NCBI RefSeq assembly: GCF_017654505.1
Contig: NC_054534.1
Location: 13,785,693-13,849,692, forward strand
Direction of reading: 5' to 3'
Length of the DNA stretch: 64,000 bases
Source: Polyodon spathula
Lineage: Eukaryota > Chordata > Actinopteri > Acipenseriformes > Polyodontidae
This document shows positions 12,568 through 23,775 of the stretch, one piece after another (within the stretch, counting starts at the first letter, position 1; every line of letters begins with the position of its first letter). The position numbers and the translations under genes are program-made. Under the pieces are notes generated by a model. It had not been told where the DNA came from and did not search any database. It saw nothing but the letters and a program-made list of their open reading frames with translations.

Positions 12568-14824
12568 CTTCATAAAAACTACAAATACAAAATAAGTATA
12601 CATACAGCTGGTACTTTTAAACCTAAACTAACAAAAATTGGGCTGTTTCCCAAACCTTTCCTAATCCTACACTTGTGCGGAAGGCAATATCCCAACAAAG
12701 TATGGAAAACTTGCATAAACACCAAAGCCACCACTTTTCTGGTCAGTCTGGGAATGCTGCAAGAGGAAGCGACTGGAAGGAAAGCATTGGTGGCAAGAGC
12801 AAAGTGGCCTAAATAACCATATTTAAAGAACCTCAGAATTACATTTTGTGGAAAATCCAAAAATGAATTTAAAATAAAAACAAACCACGAAACAGAACTT
12901 CAACTGAAGCATTCTGTAGCCTTTACTTGTTTTACCCTAGGAAGAGAAAACCATAATTTCTCTGACTCCATGCCACCAGGAGCTTTATTTCTGCTGAAGT
13001 GTATGTTATCTGTTTTTCAGTTTTATTCAAAGGATTCTTGAATGCAAGTTGCGGTATGGAAATATTCTATTCTGTCACAAAACAAAAAAAATATACATAA
13101 TGTATAGACAAATCAGCATATGGAATTCATTTTGCAAATTACCTTGCCCTGTTCCAAAACAACTGTATAATGGTATATATTAAGCTGATGCACTGAAAAA
13201 TTAAGGGGTCTTGAGGAAATGGATATTTCCACATTCAGACTGCTGACATTCTCACATTTTACAGAACATTTTTTCATCTCCCTGTTTTACACTTTATTCA
13301 ATGAAACATGCAGATTATAGGACAGCATACCTCTGGGCCATTCCATGAAAATGTTTATTTTTATTGGAAAGCACAAGACATAAGCTGTGTAAGCCCATCC
13401 ACACAAAAATCATTAGTCTGATATCACTGATTTATCATGGAATAGTCCACTGTATTAGCAAATGTGTCAAAAAACATTTGTTAACATTTTATGATTGAAT
13501 GTCATTATAGAAAAGATAAATAGACTACATTATTCATCTCTTGGAATTATTTATTTTAGCCTACAATGACAGGTCCTGATGGATCCTAGTTCTGTAACGG
13601 TTTCTTATTAGATCTGGTTAACAATTTATTTTGTGGTTCATGTCTGGAGATCAGTGCTACTGCAGATAAAGCTATCTACAGTAATTGCCTCTGGATACCA
13701 AATAATTGGCATGAACTCCTTACATTGGGAGGTCACTGGGTTTGATCCCGAGCCATTCTAAAATAAGTAAACTCTGGGGAAAAATGGCAATCTAATGGGT
13801 AAGTAAATCACACCAAAATGGAGAACCATCACGTCATTAGATCATTGGACCCAACAATCTTACAGGAAAAGAGCCAGACACCGCCACAAGACTATTTGTC
13901 CTCAAGAGTATGAATCACTGACACACACCCTAGTCTGAATATGAACTTCATCACAAAAGAAATAATGTGGCGGCAGCTTGATCTCATGGCTGAGCTTAGG
14001 AAATGCTTTTAGGCTAACAACCATTGGACTGAACTGAACTGAATCTTTTTATAAATACAAAAAGTAAACACATTTTAAAACTTGTAAGTAGAAATAAGTT
14101 ATTACTGATACTAGAAGCTCTTTGTGAATCCCCATTATGATGATACAGGCCCGCCAACAGCCATCCAAAAAACATTTAGTGCAAAATGATTCTTTAGTAT
14201 TCTGGTTTATTAATTTAAGTACCCCGTTACCATTGATATTTTCTTATGACTCTATGAATAACGTCCATACACTTGAATTCAATAACCGTACTGACAGAAA
14301 GCAACAAAAAGTAATCCGACCAACAAAATCAGGTCTTCAGTACACAATAAATTAAACTACTTTGCTGAAAAATAGACTGACCTTTTAATTAGCTTACAGA
14401 TATTTGCACTAAGATGGCAGGCAGTACAATGGACTCTATTCATCAGCATGTCGGTCCTAAAATGTCTTAAGGGGTTTGAAGCCTGTTTTCCAAATGCTTG
14501 TGTTGCATCAACTCCCTCACCTTTACTAACGGTGTTCAAAAAAAAAAAAAGAAAAAAGTTTGCGCATCATTAACTATCGACTGGTAGTCGAATAGAGGCA
14601 TCATTATTTTTGTAACAGTTAAGGGAACTTTTCTCTGTCAGATTTGACCACGAATTCAAATGAGATTTTTACTGAAAAAAAAAAAAAAAAACTTGATTAA
14701 TGAGTAATAGCTCACTGAATCTCGGTTTAAAAAGAATAAATAAAAAAATGATGAATAAATTAAAAAAATAAAAAAAACATTGATGAATATAGCCCAATGT
14801 CCTTTGGGTCACAATCCCGTTAGT

Positions 14825-15285
14825 GTGAAACCACGTACCTGGGTTTTACCCGGGTCGCAACAACCCACCTCGGATGTGGGTCGACATGCTTTGACTCGGG
14901 CTGAGCGAGACAAAATGAATGACGGCCGTTCATAAGCCAACAAAATAACAAACAGCCGCGACTGTGTGCAAGTTTCACTTCTGGAGGAACGTTCCTGTTT
15001 ATTCTGTTTAGCCATATTTTTGTTGCTTGAGACACACCATGAGCCAGACTGCAGCAGGGATGAAGAAGCGTTTGCTCTAAAACAGCATTTGGGCCGACGG
15101 TTCAATCCAGAGAAGCTTGGATGGAAGCATCTGTAACAAGCTAGTTCCGGGGTATTGGTACGCACATTTATCTGTCTCCCACATCAACTCTGCTTTATCA
15201 AAAGCAGTGAAATCGCATCGCCGACCCGCATGACAACGGGTCCTGACCCGGGTACAGCCTGCTAGTGTGAAAGGGGCTTTGGATG
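14825..15285. mobile_element. GC-rich non-autonomous DNA element, Harbinger-like
   Basis: The segment is GC-rich and CpG-rich compared with its AT-rich flanks. Near each end it carries ACCCGGGTC (about 14848 and 15245) and TAGTGTGAAA (about 14821 and 15263). PIF/Harbinger-type non-autonomous elements of fish commonly have TTTCACACT...ACCCGGGT termini, which is why I lean to that class. Against it, both TAGTGTGAAA words face the same way, so clean inverted ends are not shown. Fragmentary open frames on the minus strand (TAFDKAELMWETDKCAYQYP and others) are interrupted by stops. Confidence 0.4.
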
Positions 15286-16160
15286 TTGGCCGGGACTGAG
15301 AACTCATAGGTTCTTACTGAAATTATTATTAAATTGTTTTTGGTTGAGGGTGCCCATGCTAGAGGCATCACTTTCACTTAGGTACTGCTTTTTGCTGCTT
15401 TGCTCGGTTCACTTCTCAGCCTGGTTCGGGACTTCAATTAACAATGTACTATCTTCAGGTACTTTTGTATTCAGACATTTAGCCCGTTTACCATCATTTG
15501 TCTAATTTAAGCTGTACACAGCTGACATTCAAATTATTCTAGGTCTACACACAGAAACTAACAGACGAAAACTTTGAGATTCAGCTTTCTATTTTCTGGA
15601 AAGTTTTTTTTTTTTTTTAGTGTCCCCAACTTACTGGGACTGCACAGACAATAAGCAAAAATCCTGAAGAAATGCTTGCACCAGCAAACATTATACATGC
15701 ATTCCATAATACATCACATAGAAACTCAATTTATGACATCAACCGTATTATTTTTACCTGGTTTATTTTTCATATAATTATGGGTGACGTCAGCTGCTTT
15801 AAAAAAAAAATCATACCCAAGGCACCTCTCTGAATTCCAAAGAAGTGCGCCTCAGTCATGGCATTCATTTTATCAACCTTTTCCCACTTCAGCAAAGAAT
15901 GTACTCAATAATGGTTAGTTATGAGTAGAAAACAAATATTGCTGAATTGTTTTAACATGTATATTACTAATAAAGCCGTATATAGATCTTGGCTTTCAGC
16001 CTCATCTATTCATCTCTACTCATGCTGATATTACCACAGGTTTTAACCAAAAACTAAGAGACAATTAAGGAAGATGACTACTGAGAACCTCTGCTGGTTC
16101 AGGTGTTGGAGAAAAGACACCTCAAAGTCATTCTATGGGGAGACCATTACATTACATATA

Positions 16161-16435
16161 CAGCTATGGACAAAAGTTATGCATCACCCTACACAATACA
16201 CTGATACACTAGTTTTGCTTCATAAAGTCGAATGAAATCTGCTGAATAATGTTCCGTTAACATATTAAGTTACATACTGCTTTGTAGTTCTCCATATATT
16301 TAACAGAAAATTGACAAAAAACTGAAAATGTGACATTTTGAAATCAAACATAAAATACTGTACTACTATTATGGCTTCAGGTAGACTTTTGCAATGCTAA
16401 AATTCTAGGTGATGTAAAACTTTTAGCCATAGCTG
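16161..16435 (-). mobile_element. Tc1/mariner-type MITE, copy a
   Basis: A 275-bp element with inverted ends (CAGCTATGGACAAAAGTTAT left; ATAGCTG-ending right, complementary over about 30 bp with mismatches) flanked by TA on both sides (16159-16160, 16436-16437). No coding sequence. It is a shorter, oppositely oriented relative of the copy at 25130-25578 and matches the partial copy at 39929-40165. Confidence 0.8.
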
Positions 16436-16894
16436 TACATTCAATAAAGCTCAAATGCTTTTTGTTTCATAAATAAGTGGTTTAATTAAGTTTCACAACC
16501 TGGGAGATTTAAGTTTCGATTTCAGCAAGCAATTAAAAGACAAAACATGTATCTTTTAAAATGCCACAGTACAGAGAAGACCTTTGAAGGAAAGCATGTT
16601 ATTTTCAAATTACACTAGCACGATGAATTGCTAATATTATCATTATGATAATGTGCTTTTGCCCACGCCATCCTTAAATCAGACAATTGTCACCTCTAGA
16701 AGAGATGAGAACTGCAAAATGAACTTGTTACAGTATAAGCAACTGTAGCTACTCAAGTAAAAAGCCACTATCATATAAGCTTTGGCTTAAATGTTTGTCT
16801 ACTTATATCGTTCTTGGATTGTGAAGAAAGTGCTTTCCATACAGTAGTAACATATAACTAGCATTTATAAAGGTGTTTCAAAATATTAAATGGT

Positions 16895-17440
16895 AATTAG
16901 TAGGGGTCCTAATCAATTACTGATTAATCAATTAAATCACACCTGTGGGCTTTGATCAATTAAAACACAACTGATCGGTTAATCTTGTCTACCTGAGTGC
17001 AGTATCAAAAATGGTGCACGAAATCTTGAAAAACAGCAGAGGGTACTTCCAAAGATATTCTATATTATCAAAACACTCAGCTCTGCCTTTACTTCTGTCT
17101 TGTGGCACACAAATAATCATGGGATATAAACAGCGCTCCAGGGCTATTTTTCTATTGAAGAAGGGTTGGACTGGGCTAATTTTGCATGGTTTACATTTTT
17201 TTGAATTTATTATTTTTTTTTACTTTTGAAGTCTGTTTCACTATTACCCAGGCTCCACGGAAGAAATATATTAACATGGTGAATGATGACATAATGCAAT
17301 TGATAAGAAAAATAAACATTTCTGTGCAGTTAAGATCACAGGTTTAGTGCTGCAAAGGTTTATCAGTTCTTTTAAATATTTATAGAGATTTTACAGTCAA
17401 ATCACAGATCAGATGATTAAATCGATCAAAAGAAAATATT
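16895..17440. mobile_element. Possible hAT-like non-autonomous element
   Basis: It begins TAGGGGTCCTAATCAATTACTG with several TGATTAATC/GATCAATTA words, and similar words recur at 17400-17440. Comparable motifs occur near 58048-58085 and 58740-58800. No clean terminal repeats or target duplications were established, so both boundaries and class are tentative. Confidence 0.25.
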
Positions 17441-17779
17441 AAGATTAAAACCTTTAGTAATTAGCTAAAAAAAATAAAAATCAGTATGTTTTCTTCCTGT
17501 AAATGAAAGTATGCCATATAGTCAGTTGATCCTGACAGTACTGTTTACTTAGGTTAGCTGCAAGTATACTCTATAGCTGTTAAAATTATATGCTGTAATT
17601 CAGTTTCAAAATGGTGGAAAAAAAATTTTCTTTAGATCCTCATGTGACATCAGACTTGTATAAACCATGAATGTTTATAAATCTCTTTTTTAGTTGCTGT
17701 AATTACATTTACATGCTTTCTATAAATGACTCAAATAAATTAAATTGCACGTCTTATCCATTTTGGTCAATGTGTGTTG

Positions 17780-18058
17780 TCAGTAGTGAAATAGGGGTAC
17801 CCAACAGGTCCAAGTCTCCTATTATAGAGAGCCAGAGGGGACAGTGGGTTGATTCCTGGGAGGGAGGAGATATATCTCTGCTCTCCCAAATGAGGCTACC
17901 ATCTCTGGTTCGCCTCAACTCTGCGACAGTGAAAAGAGGTTATTGTTTGCCCAGAGCAAAGCTTACAGGCCACATGATGGAGACTCTGCAACCTGAGGCC
18001 ATCTATGTGGTTAATGTAAACCACCACTGTTGCTGCCATTGAAGGGGACTGGTGACTA
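17780..18058 (-). pseudogene. DIRS RNase H and linker, decayed
   Basis: The minus-strand frame reads VVYINHIDGLRLQSLHHVAC, which corresponds to the DIRS RNase H block usually seen as VAYIN-GG-RS--LH-LA. After a frameshift and stops, a piece resembling ENTHCPLWFSL, the linker that follows RNase H in the family, is seen near 17830. The tyrosine recombinase that should follow is absent. Confidence 0.6.
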
Positions 18059-18059
18059 G

Positions 18060-18530
18060 TTACGTGTGAGCGTCTGGCTGAGCTGGAGACTGAGCACAAA
18101 TGAGCCAGTCATCCAAACAATAGAGTAGTTGTACACTGTTCCCTGATAGGTGAACCACAGGTACTTCATGGGCGCCGGTTTTCATGGGGATATAGAAATA
18201 GGCATCTTTGAGGCGCACCATGGTGAACCAGTCGCCTGGCTGATTGACTGCAACAGCTGTTGCATCGTCAACATTTTTAATCTCCTTCGGCTCAGATACA
18301 GGATGATTTTCCTGAGGTCGAGGATTGGTCTGAGGCCACCATCCCGCTTGGGCACGGAGTAGAACTCCGTCCTCCAACTGGAGGTGGTGTATCCTGCGAG
18401 TCTGTGACTGATGCTGCAATCACGGCATGAAAGAGAAGGGGACCATGCTTGACTGCAATGAGTAGCCGGTCTGAACAGTAGAAAGTACCCAGATGTCTGT
18501 GGTGCACCAACACCAATACTCCAGATGGCT
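18060..18530 (-). pseudogene. DIRS reverse transcriptase, decayed with internal deletion
   Basis: The open part (18060-18419) includes GDWFTMVRLKDAYFYIPM, the RT block with the first catalytic Asp in LKDAYF, and CLDDWLICA, the DIRS version of the YxDD active site. Upstream, WVLSTVQTGYSLQ fits the usual pre-RT region. The roughly 40 residues that normally lie between these two blocks, including the LPFGL-type block, are missing, so the two active-site parts are fused after LSGNSVQLLY. A stop separates the upstream part from the open frame. Confidence 0.85.
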
Positions 18531-18559
18531 CCCTAAGAAGAGGCCCTGTGCCTTTGGCA

Positions 18560-19243
18560 GAAAAACCCTAGGGCCACTGCTCACCTTGTGGCTTGGCTCG
18601 AGGCTCTTGCCTCTGCATAGCGCAGTGGAACTTTTTATAGCCTATGTGGCGAACGGCCACAGGCCGAATAACATCTCTGGCTGCAGGCACAGCCGGCTGT
18701 ACCCGTCCCTGAATCTGCTGGCACAGGAATAATATCAGCAAGTAGCAAACAATGTACAATAAGAATGTGCAGTTGCTGCCTCAGGTTCTAAAGACAGCAA
18801 CGGGACTGGACGGAATGGAGCAAGCACACCAGCTCCTTAATGGGTTCCTGTTCGCGGTGAGAGCACTGCAGTATCTCGTCCACTGCGGGACCAAAGGTAT
18901 GCCACAGTTTTGTAATAGGGGCATCCAACAGCAGCGCTTTGTCTCCATCAGACACGCATGCCTGTGGGAAACTGCTGCCCAGAGGTTCTCTATTCCCGGG
19001 TGCATGGATATGGGGTGAGGACACAGTCGTCTCTCTATGAGAGGGTGATGGGGGAAGAGTGCTGTGCAGGAGTGAGGGACACAGAGCATTGTTGAGCTGC
19101 AAAAGAGACGTTTCTCCAGCATGCTCGTGGAAAAATGTGAAACAGAACTCACATAAAATGCGGTATACCAGTGGCTCCTTTGCATGCTGCTTGTCCACAG
19201 GCAGGCTGGCCTTGCATGTGTCACAGGGATAAAACCCAGGCAT
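18560..19243 (-). pseudogene. DIRS gag-like ORF1, decayed
   Basis: The probable original start is the ATG at 19241-19243, which gives MPGFYPCDTCKASLPVDKQH. The CxxC followed by LPVxDxH is typical of the putative zinc-binding N-terminus of DIRS gag; in intact relatives more Cys follow within about 25 residues, and CEFC is seen further on here. The same peptide start occurs in copy 2 at 61613-61615. Downstream the frame is broken several times, with the minus-strand ORFs at 18781-19224 and 18788-19261 covering the same region in two frames. The 3' limit is approximate. Confidence 0.7.
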
Positions 19244-19705
19244 TATGCAAACAGCAAGCAATGTACAGTTGTTGCCTCAGCTTGCTAAAGACAGCAACAG
19301 ACCTATCAACAAGACCTGCTTGGTACCAGATTGGGGATGTAATCCCTGGTCGGTAGCAGGTCGTACCCAAGACAGTACCAGAACGGGTGGAAAGACATTA
19401 CCGAGAGCAAATAGCCAAGCCACAAGGTGAGCAGCGGCCCTAGGGTTTTGCAGGTTTACAGGTCTACACAGTTCATGATACTTAACGAAGCAGTACATAG
19501 GGATGCCCACCTATATAGCTTCTGGCAAACCCACAGTCCAAATGCAAACAAGACCTAGGGAAGCCTGCTGTTAAGAGTCCTTACCACTTAACAGCCTTCG
19601 TAATAGTGCTGCAAGTAGTCACCACGATGGCAGTGAGATACTGTGGCACAGACTGCAAGCAATCTCAGCCAAATATTACATTTCAAATACTAATAAAATA
19701 ATAAA

Positions 19706-19723
19706 AAAAAAAAAAAAAAAAAA
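19706..19723. repeat. Poly(A) run beside DIRS copy 1
   Basis: A-rich tract just beyond the DIRS 5' leader on the plus strand. DIRS elements do not use poly(A) integration, so it is probably unrelated. Confidence 0.8.
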
Positions 19724-20064
19724 CCAAAGCAAACAAAAAAACAAGGCGTAAATCACAGGTCCCTAGTCAGTTTTTCTCCAGAAAAAACAGAGAAAAGCTT
19801 TCAATGGCCGAGAGAGGGAGAGAGAAGTTGGGGGAAAAAAATGAGACGAATCTGAGCAATATGCATAGTTCCTTCACCACAGACATAACACAGACAAACA
19901 ACATAGCTGCTTCCGCATCCAGCACTCAAAGAAAATCGTGGACATTTGCCAAGATTTTTGAGATATTATAGTAATAAAACAATGACTTGGATAGCATTAT
20001 TGAGGAGTTTGGTGATGAATTGAGTGATCAGGAGAGGATTTATCAGTATGCATTTGAAGAGATA

Positions 20065-21676
20065 CAGTGGCTCTCAAAAGTATTCACACCCCCACCCCCC
20101 CTTGGACTTTTCCACATTTATTTTGTTACAACGTGGAATCAAAATTGATTTAATTAGGAGTTTTTGCCACTGATCAACACAAAAAAGTCCATAATGTCAA
20201 TGTGAAAAATAAAATCTTATAAATTGTTCTAAATTAATTACAAATACAAAACAGAAAATAATTGATTGCATAAGTATTTACCCCCTTGAGTCAATATTTG
20301 GTAGAGGCACCTTTGGCAGCAATTACAGCCATGAGTCTATTTGGATAAGTTTCTACCAGCTTTGCACATCTGGACACTGCAATTTTTACACACTCTTCTT
20401 TGCAAAATTGCTCAAGCTCCGTCAAGTTGGATGGGGACCTTTGGTGAAAAGCAATTTTCAACTCTTTCCACATATTCTCAACTGGATTGAGGTCCGGGCT
20501 TTGACTGGGCCACTCCAGGACATTGACCTTTTTGTTTTTAAGCCACTCCAGTGTGGCTTTGGCTGTATGTTTGGGGTCATTGTCATGCTGGAAGATGAAT
20601 CTTCTCCCAAGTCCCAGGTCTCTTGCAGATTTCAGCAGGTTTTCCTCCAGGATTTCTCTGTACTTTCCTGCATCTATTTTGCTATCTTCACAAGCTTTCC
20701 AGTCCCTGATGCAAAGAAGCACCCCCATAGCATGATGCTGCCACCACCATGCATCATGGTAGGGATGGTGTTCTCAGGATGATGTGCGCTGTTAGGCTTG
20801 CGCCAAATATCGCGCTTAGCATTGAGGCCAAAAAGCTCTATTTTGATCTCATCAGACCATAGAATCTTCTTCCACTTGGCCTCAGAGACTCCCATATGCC
20901 TTCTGGCAAACTCTAGCCAAGATTTGATGAGAGTTTTTTTCAACAATAGCTTTCTTTTTGCTACTCTCCCATAAAGGCCAGTTTTGTGAAGCACCTGGGC
21001 TATTGTTGCTGTATGCACAGTGTCTCCCAGCTCAGCCGTGGAAGACTATAACTCCTTAAGAGTTGCCATAGGCCTCTTGGTGGCCTCCCTGACTAGTGCC
21101 CTTCTCGCCTGGATACTCAGTGTTTTGAGGACGGCCTGTTCTACACAGATTCACAGTTGTGCCATATTCTCTCCAATACTTAATAATGGACTTTACTGTG
21201 CTCCGGGGGATATTCAATGCCTTGGAAATTTTCTTATGTCCTACCCGATTGGTGCATTTGAAGAACCTTATTCCGGATTTGCTTTGAATTTTCCTTCGTC
21301 TTCATGATGTAGTTTTTGTTAGGAAATGTACTAACCAACTGTGGGACCTCCCAGACACAGGTGTATTTAACCTGAAATCATGTGGAACACCTTAATTGCA
21401 CACAGGTGGACTCCATTCAACTAATTATGTGACTTCTAACAATAACTGGTTGCACCATTGCAAAGAGGGTGAACACTTATGCAAGCAATTATTTTCTGTT
21501 TTATATTTGTAATTCATTTAGAACAATTTGTAGATTTTATTTTTCACTTTGACATTATGCACTTTTTTGTTTTGATCAGTGGCAAAAACGCCTAATTAAA
21601 TCCATTGTGATTCCATGTTGTAACATAATCAAATGTGGAAAAATCCAAGGGGGGCGATTACCTTTGAGAGCCACTG
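20065..21676 (-). mobile_element. Tc1/mariner transposon, near full length (Tc1-A)
   Basis: Inverted terminal repeats of about 200 bp start CAGTGGCTCTCAAAAG on the left and the complement CAGTGGCTCTCAAAGG on the right, ending at TA dinucleotides (20063-20064 and 21677-21678). The size of 1612 bp is usual for fish Tc1 elements with long ITRs. The transposase lies on the minus strand between the ITRs. Each ITR also carries an inner conserved word pair (ACAACGTGGAATCAAAATTG and its relative), as in IR/DR-type elements such as Sleeping Beauty relatives. A second Tc1 abuts at the right-hand TA. Confidence 0.95.
20291..21303 (-). pseudogene. Tc1 transposase (DD34E), frameshifted
   Basis: A likely original start is the ATG at 21301-21303 (MKTKENSKQIRNKVLQMHQS), just inside the right ITR. 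The N-terminal paired-like DNA-binding part is broken by stops. The catalytic part survives in two overlapping frames: 20674-21018 carries [11 protein letters not shown] (first Asp) and [11 protein letters not shown]; 20291-20728 carries FQHDNDPKHTAK (second Asp) and SPDLNPVENMWKELK (Glu, 34 residues on). So all three catalytic residues are visible, but one frameshift near 20700 and upstream stops prevent a full protein. Usual family length is about 340 residues. Confidence 0.9.
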
Positions 21677-21678
21677 TA

Positions 21679-23127
21679 CAGTGCCGTGAACAAGAATTTG
21701 CTCAGTCTGATTTTCTTCATTTTTGCACATTTTTCACATTGAATTTGGTCAGATGAGTTTTAGTAGTATTTAGAGGGATTCAGAGAAAAAATGACACCAA
21801 AGTTTGGTGCTTCTTTCATTTGTTTGGTGTGCAAGGTAATCAAACATGCAATCTTCAGGTGTGAAAAAGTTATTGCCCCCCCCCCCCCCCAGTTAACTCA
21901 ACCCAATTAAAGGGATAATTAGGGTCAGCTGTTTGAATATTTTGGTTAACTATCAGGCCTGATTTGGGCAAGGCCCTGCCCAATATAAATCTGACTAACT
22001 TTGGCCCTTACCATCAGAGTGAAGTTGTCAGCACACAGGTTCTAGAGGCACATCATGCTACGATCAAAAGAAATTCTTGAAGACCTCAGGGGAAAAAAAG
22101 TTGTTGATGCCAATTAGTATGGAAAGGGTTACAAAGCCATTTCTAAGGCTCTGGGGCAACCCAAATCACAGTCAGAGCCATATTGTCCAAATGGAGAAAG
22201 TTTGGGAGAGTAGTAAATCTTCCCAGGAGTGGCTGTCCTTCCAAAATCTCTCCAAGAGCAAGGCGTAAAATCGTCCAAGAAGTCACAAAGAACCCCAGAA
22301 CAACATCCAAGGATCTGCAGGCCTCTCTCGCCTCGGCTAAGGTCAGTGTTCATGACTCCACCATCAGAAAGACACTGGGCAAAAATGGGATTCATGGCAG
22401 AGCAGGAAGGCGGAAACCACTGCTCACTAAGAACATGAATGCTCGTCTCATGTTTGCCAAAAACCACCTGGATGATTCTCAAGAGTTCTGGAACAATGTT
22501 CTATGGACAGATGAGTCAAAAGTGGAACTTTTTGGCCAACACGGGCCCCGTTATGTCTCGCGAAAACCAAACACTGCAGTCCATAGCAAGAACCTCATAA
22601 CACCAATCAAGCTTGGTGGTGGTAGTGTCTTGATTTAGGGATGTTTTGCTGCATCAGGACCTGGACGACTTGCCATCATTGAAGGAACCATGAATTCTGC
22701 TTTGTAACAGGGAATTCTATAGGAGAATGTCAGGCCATCCGTCCTGAGCTGAAGCTGAAAACCCACAAATGTTAGAGTTGAAGCAGTTCTGCATGAAGGA
22801 TTGAGCCTAAATTCCTCCATGCTGTGCTGTAAGAGACTGATCAATAACTACAGGAAGCGTTAGGTTGCAGTTATTGCTGCTAAAGGTGGCATAACCAGTT
22901 ATTGAGTCTAAGGGAGCAATTACTTTTTCACATGAGGCACTGGGTGTTGCATAACTTTCTTTAATAAATAAATATAATAAGTATCAACATTTTGTGTTAT
23001 TTGTTCACTGAGAGTCCCTTTTATCTATCTAATATTAGATTGTGGTTGAAGATATGATTACATTGTGTCAGAAATATGCAAAAATGCAGAAAATCAAACA
23101 GGGGGCAAATACTTTTTCACGGTACTA
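21679..23127 (+). mobile_element. Tc1/mariner transposon, second family (Tc1-B)
   Basis: The left ITR starts CAGTGCCGTGAACAAGAATTTGC immediately after the TA that ends Tc1-A; the right ITR is its diverged complement ending ...AAATACTTTTTCACGGTACT at about 23127. The right-hand TA has decayed to CA. The ITRs are clearly different from Tc1-A, so this is a different family. About 1450 bp; a poly(C) run sits at 21882-21891. The transposase is on the plus strand. Confidence 0.9.
22054..22910 (+). pseudogene. Tc1-B transposase, decayed and internally deleted
   Basis: A start near 22054 (MLRSKEILEDLRGKKVVDA) is followed by a frameshift. The best open part, 22183-22638, holds a helix-turn-helix-like region (SKISPRARRKIVQEVTKNPR) and [11 protein letters not shown] with the first catalytic Asp, then a stop in [16 protein letters not shown]. 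The segment that should hold the second Asp (HDNDPKH-like) and the Glu (SPDLNP-like) is missing around 22735-22760; only C-terminal scraps follow. It cannot encode an active enzyme. Confidence 0.85.
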
Positions 23128-23319
23128 CATGTGATAAACACAGCAAACAAGGAGTGGGGCAGGGCTGGAGATGCAGTACTGAGTGTCCTGTTGATATGCA
23201 GTGCCTTTTAAACCTGTTTTACTTTGAATAACATTACTTTTAAACAGTGCGTGTAACATAAACAATGCATGTGAAAATAAATTGGACCTGACGTGCCTAA
23301 CAGGAGCTGAATAAACGGA

Positions 23320-23775
23320 CCGCAAAGGGTTAACTCCAGCTGGAGTGAAGCAACCCGTGAGGAGAGCTCAAGTTAGCCGACTGCTTGATCCCTGGAAAGG
23401 GGTGGCAAAAGCCGCGGGCTTCACGCGGGGCACAAGGCCGATGTGGGACGTCACAAACAACAGGCTACGTGCAAATAATTAAGTGCAATTAGTGAAACTA
23501 AAACAACGTAAATAACTATTGCATAAACAGTGTAATACACAATCACTCGGTTCAAAGTACTCATATGTCTATAGCTCTCCCGTCAGATTCAGTCCTGTGA
23601 AAGGAAAAATGATGCTGGTATCTGTGCGTGCAGTATTGTTATGCCTTCGGGGGGGGCGGGCATGACTGCGTTACAGGCTCTGGCACACAGCTTTGATATA
23701 ATCGATTCAGGTTTGGGGTCTTTAGGAGGTAAAACACCTAAACGGTAATGCTTAAGTTTCGTACTTTATAGTGAA
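23320..23775. mobile_element. Solitary DIRS terminal repeat
   Basis: It shares long diverged blocks with 7140-7575: GCCGACT..TGATCCCTGG, GGCTTCACGCGGGGCACAAG, GCAATTAGTGAAACTA, GTCCTGTGAAAGGAAAAATG, GGCGGGCATGACTGCG and GGTAATG. GC-rich and CpG-rich against AT-rich flanks. No DIRS coding sequence is attached on either side. Because DIRS ends are inverted copies, the original strand cannot be told from this piece alone. Confidence 0.7.

Larger units (their letters stand above)
17775..19680 (-). mobile_element. DIRS-like tyrosine-recombinase retrotransposon, broken copy 1
   Basis: On the minus strand this copy holds, in order, an untranslated leader (19290-19680), gag (18560-19243), reverse transcriptase (18060-18530) and the start-to-middle of RNase H plus following linker (17780-18058). 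It stops before the recombinase and has no terminal repeat at either end. The order gag-RT-RH and the LDDWL form of the RT active site are characteristic of DIRS elements rather than Gypsy or LINEs. Stops, frameshifts and an internal RT deletion make it inactive. Confidence 0.85.
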
